A stretch of 64,000 nt of DNA from Cymbomonas tetramitiformis (lineage: Eukaryota; Chlorophyta; Pyramimonadophyceae; Pyramimonadales; Pyramimonadaceae), in assembly GCA_001247695.2 (NCBI GenBank), contig LGRX02003556.1, forward strand, positions 1 through 64,000. Direction: 5' to 3'. Shown in pieces: positions 61,256-64,000 of this stretch. The first letter of the stretch is position 1, and every line of letters starts with the position of its first letter. A program made the position numbers and the translations under genes. The notes beneath the pieces are model-generated. The model had not been told where the DNA came from and did no database searches. It was given only the letters and a program-made list of their open reading frames with translations.

Positions 61256-61532
61256 AACAATTAACATATATCTTATTGAAACATTAATTAATTTACTTTT
61301 TATTTACTTTCAATTTTATCTTTATCTTTTTATTGTAGATTTTTTTATTTATTTTTTATTGTAGATTTTTTATTTATTTATTTTTTATTTTTTATCGTAC
61401 TCACATTTAATCACGTAATTTATTCCCTATTTATTACGTAATTATTTCTTTAGGGTTTTCTCTTGTATTTATTAATCATTTATTATCGTCTTTAGGGTTT
61501 TGGGGGCAGGCTATAATCGGTACACTAGTAGT
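61256..61532. repeat. Right inverted terminal repeat of the Polinton
   Basis: 277 bp, reverse complement of 21081-21346 apart from small AT-unit length changes. It is followed by aaggac. Confidence 0.95.
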
Positions 61533-61538
61533 AAGGAC
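61533..61538. repeat. Right 6-bp target site duplication (aaggac) of the Polinton
   Basis: Second copy of 21075-21080. Confidence 0.95.
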
Positions 61539-62713
61539 AAACCAAAGATAACCGGGGTAGAACACGGCAACAGAGACGTAAGGGAAAGCAGGCACCAGGG
61601 GGTAAAATGTGGATGCCAGACATTGAAGGTCCTCAAAGCGGGAGATACCTACAAATACCTAGGGGTCCTTCTCAACATGCTAGGGACCTGGAAAGAGGAA
61701 AAAAGAAAGTCACTACAGGAACTAAAACGAAACGAAGGATAGAGGCACTGCTGGCTACACCCCTTACGCAAAGGCAAAAGGAGTACTCCTTGAAGTCGGC
61801 CATACTTGGGAAATTCAGGTATGGACTCCACCTCGGGATATATACACAAGGTGAGATACAGCAGGCCGAAAACCAGCTAGGGGCAGCAATGAAACGAATA
61901 TATGGGCTTCCAGTAAACGGCACCCCTAATGAGCTGAACACGGAGGAAAAGGAAGAGTACGGACTAGGGCTACACTCCCTACAGGCGATATATGCGCAGG
62001 AGGTCTACTCGGGGCTGGCAGGAGCAGTTCAAAGCGAAGAGGACAAAGGGGTGCAGATGGGATATGGCAAAAGAGAAAGAAACCTGCAAACCAGACAAAG
62101 AATGTCACAAGTCAGCAGGTCCACCGCCGGACTACTAGAAAAACACTTCGAAGAGAGAGGCCACAGCAGCAACAGGGGCAAGCTAAGAATGGGACTACAA
62201 ACACAAACGAACACTCTAAGAAAGATGAACGCCCTGAATGAATATGGGGTACATGTGAAAGGGGTGGGAAGTCACATGCGGGAATTGACCAAAGAAACTC
62301 TACCTATAATGAGACAGCTGGGGAAAGCTAAGAGAGTGTACACCGATGCGGAAATGGAGGGCACCACCAGAACAACTAAACACCTTAGAAGGATGGACAT
62401 GGAATACAGGGACCCACAGGCACAGCCTGTGACGACAGGGTCTGAGAAGTTGGGGACGGTAAACGTAGTAAAGGAAACGAAAACCGAGCAAGCCGCCAAA
62501 CAGATAAACTTCACCAAACTACTCACGCTGTTCAAAAACTACCCGGACCTCAAGGACCTAACCACAGCAGATGGAAAAAGGGCGATACCAATAAAAGCGC
62601 TGAAGGCAACAGGGGGGAAGGCACATGACAGCAATACAGCGAAAAAGATAGCTCAGGGCATGCTGCACCTGTACCCCTATATTTGTGAAACACAGCCCAA
62701 CGATGTTGGTTAA
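61539..62713 (+). pseudogene. LINE reverse transcriptase, 3' part
   Basis: It resumes exactly where the RT at 21080 stops: KPKITGV, then AGDTYKYLGVLL (a conserved post-palm RT box). After a frameshift near 61720-61740 comes the thumb-like LLATPLTQRQKEYSLKSAI, RYGLHLG, MKRIYGLP and YGLGLHSL, and a long basic C-terminus ending at 62713. No endonuclease or RNase H motif was recognised in this part. Confidence 0.85.
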
Positions 62714-62743
62714 CCCACCGTAACGCTTCGTTACGGTGGGTTA
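62711..62743 (+). repeat. 15-bp perfect hairpin at the end of the LINE ORF
   Basis: TAACCCACCGTAACG and CGTTACGGTGGGTTA separated by CTT. The ORF stop codon is the first base triplet of the stem. It could be a 3' recognition hairpin of the LINE RNA or a remnant of a small inverted-repeat element. Confidence 0.85.
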
Positions 62744-63205
62744 CCCCACCATAAGCCCAATAGACACAATGGGGCAGCGAGATGGAAATGGGCTCGGAAG
62801 GGGACTCCCGAGCCATTGACTGCGTACTATGGGGAGCGAAAGCCTGGGCTCGATTATAGCTAGCAGCATATTATCGTCCACCCTTCTGGAGCGCTACGCC
62901 GCTGGGAGCGTAAGAGGGGCGGTGGCTGGTTTCTGGAAGACGCCACTCGAGCGAAGGAGCCTGTAGCGCCATTTTCATTACCGCTCAGTAATGCGTTCTG
63001 GGAGAAGGCGAGGGTGACTGGCGAGTATGAGTATCGCGGGATTCCATACACTGGGCCTACGAATGCGACGCCTACGAACAGTGACGATTCGGGTACAGGT
63101 GCTGTGACCTGGAGTAAGGAGAAGCTGCCAGATTCGGATGACAATGATGACGCGGGTGTCACGGACAGTAAGCATGACATGGATACTGCCAGTTCGAAAT
63201 GGGTG
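62744..63205. other. GC-rich flank, possible coding fragment
   Basis: A plus-strand frame from 63014 (MTGEYEYRGIPYTGP ... Asp/Ser-rich) looks partly protein-like but runs into tandem repeats. No domain recognised, and no gene is called. Confidence 0.3.
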
Positions 63206-63627
63206 CCTAGGGTGTCTGAACTGCACAGCGTCAGCGGACTGAATGAGGTTCCACACACCTGGGCTGGTAGGTGTCGCTGCGTTGCGGTTCATGCCTGTCC
63301 GCAGCTGCGCCTCCGCGTCACCAGTGGGGCTGTTAGCTGTCGCTGCGTCGGGGACGGCCCGGGTGTCCATGGGTTCCGCAGCGGCCGAGTCCGCAGCGGC
63401 CGAGTCCGCAGTAGCCGTTGGCGTCTGGGGAGAGGGCCACACCCGCAGCTGCGCCTCTGCGTCACCAGTGGGGCTGGTAGCTGTCGGTGCGTCATCTGCG
63501 CCTGTGCGATCCCACCACCCACGTACCCCTCATTTCAAGCGCAATAAACCTAGGGTGTCTGAACTGCACAGCGTCAGCGGACTGAGTGAGGTTGCACACA
63601 CCTGGGCTGGTAGGTGTCGCTGCGTTG
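63206..63627. repeat. 343-bp tandem duplication, second copy cut by the gap
   Basis: CCTAGGGTGTCTGAACTGCA starts at 63206 and again at 63549. Inside the first unit, CAGCTGCGCCTC(C/T)GCGTCACC occurs twice (63300 and 63450) and a 15-bp CCGCAGCGGCCGAGT unit about three times (63378-63415). Confidence 0.85.
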
Positions 63628-63647
63628 NNNNNNNNNNNNNNNNNNNN
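63628..63647. other. Assembly gap (20 N)
   Basis: A run of N inside the tandem duplication. The true number of repeat copies is unknown. Confidence 0.98.
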
Positions 63648-63789
63648 CGCTGCGTCATCTGCGCCTGTGCGATCGGGATCCAGGCAGGGAGTACACACGG
63701 GCTGCACCAATCGCGACCCCTCAGCATTTCGGCACGCGTCTGTCGGTCGCGCTTCCCAGCGTCCACCCCACATCGTAGGAGATGGTTGG

Positions 63790-64000
63790 TCAAATTCCCC
63801 GCTGTGAGCAGTCACAGCGGACCAGCAAAGCGCGTTTTGCACCCCCCCTTTCTGCAGCTCCCCCCCCCACTGAAGTTCGGGAACTCGCCGTTGAACCTGT
63901 GTGTGAGCTTTACAGCCAAGTCCATCGCGAACTCCATGGTCAACTTGCGTCGGTCGGCAAGTACGGATGCCAGCTTGTTGTTCACCTTCACCGCACCACG
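63790..64000 (-). CDS. Possible partial coding region at the window edge
   Basis: The minus-strand frame is open from the window end to a TGA at 63790 (70 codons). The text ASVLADRRKLTMEFAMDLAV followed by HRFNGEFPNF looks protein-like. After about 63860 it becomes Gly/Ala-rich across a G run and is less convincing, so the true end or a splice site may lie near there. Unrecognised. Confidence 0.35.

Larger units (their letters stand above)
21081..61532. mobile_element. Polinton (Maverick)/Polinton-like virus, 40.45 kb including nested insertions
   Basis: Complete element: inverted terminal repeats of 266 and 277 bp, a 6-bp target duplication, and genes for protein-primed family B DNA polymerase, DDE integrase, FtsK/A32-type packaging ATPase, and major and minor capsid proteins. 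These are the defining set of Polintons and related viruses. It replicates by protein priming, and the integrase explains insertion with a 6-bp duplication. The left gene block is transcribed leftward and the right block rightward. Its genes are AT-rich, unlike the GC-richer insertions inside it. Three LTR elements and a chromodomain insert interrupt it; capsid and replication genes are intact, but fibre-like, lipase-like and methyltransferase genes are broken. Confidence 0.95.

Noticed and set aside
21081..61532. Adenovirus-type cysteine protease expected in Mavericks
   Set aside because: No H...E/D...C protease pattern was recognised in any intact Polinton gene; absence is reported rather than assigning an unknown ORF.

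Overview
The window is a transposon-dense stretch of a eukaryotic nuclear genome, most likely a protist or unicellular alga. The evidence is a GT-AG-intron gene, LTR retrotransposons, a LINE, MITEs, minisatellites, a 20-N assembly gap, and a Polinton (Maverick)/Polinton-like virus. No species can be named from the sequence alone.

Left flank (1-21080). A partial Ty3/gypsy-type gag runs off the left edge on the minus strand (864-1). A 3.36-kb Gag-only LTR element with identical LTRs and a 5-bp target duplication lies at 4090-7452. A structure of about 8.6 kb, bounded by diverged inverted repeats (10042-10560 and 18170-18635), encloses a bestrophin-like membrane-protein gene and two overlapping unrecognised ORFs. 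A decayed LINE reverse-transcriptase gene (19802-21080) follows.

Core (21081-61532). A complete Polinton is inserted in the LINE. It has inverted terminal repeats of 266 and 277 bp and a 6-bp duplication (aaggac), and conceptual removal restores the LINE reading frame across the junction. The left gene block, read leftwards, encodes a lipase-like protein, minor and major capsid proteins, and three proteins sharing an MSSFGN start, two of them long and fibre-like. The right block, read rightwards, encodes the packaging ATPase, a SET-domain protein, a protein-primed family B DNA polymerase, a retroviral-type integrase and several small proteins. Together these cover capsid, packaging, replication and integration. 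No adenovirus-type maturation protease was recognised.

The Polinton is itself riddled with insertions. Gag-only LTR element 1 (22456-26568) splits one fibre-like gene and carries a piggyBac-type MITE with TTAA duplications. Gag-only LTR element 2 (35037-38318) splits the lipase-like gene. A 1.6-kb chromodomain-bearing insert (about 28898-30474) splits the second fibre-like gene and contains its own 260-bp MITE. A 9.6-kb Ty1/copia element (40836-50452) sits in 21-bp repeats at the centre. Each insertion was delimited by target duplications and by continuity of the interrupted frame. Without the three LTR elements the Polinton is about 23.4 kb.

Right flank (61533-64000). The 3' part of the LINE resumes and ends at a 15-bp perfect hairpin. 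After it come GC-rich tandem duplications, the N gap, and a possible partial minus-strand coding region.

The most distinctive features are the SET-domain gene in the Polinton, the inverted paralogous genes and 55-bp motif at the two Polinton ends, the MSSFGN family, and the Gag-only LTR elements. Those elements appear to be satellites of the copia element: they share its terminal motif, polypurine hairpin, Gag architecture and an unusual hydrophobic segment.
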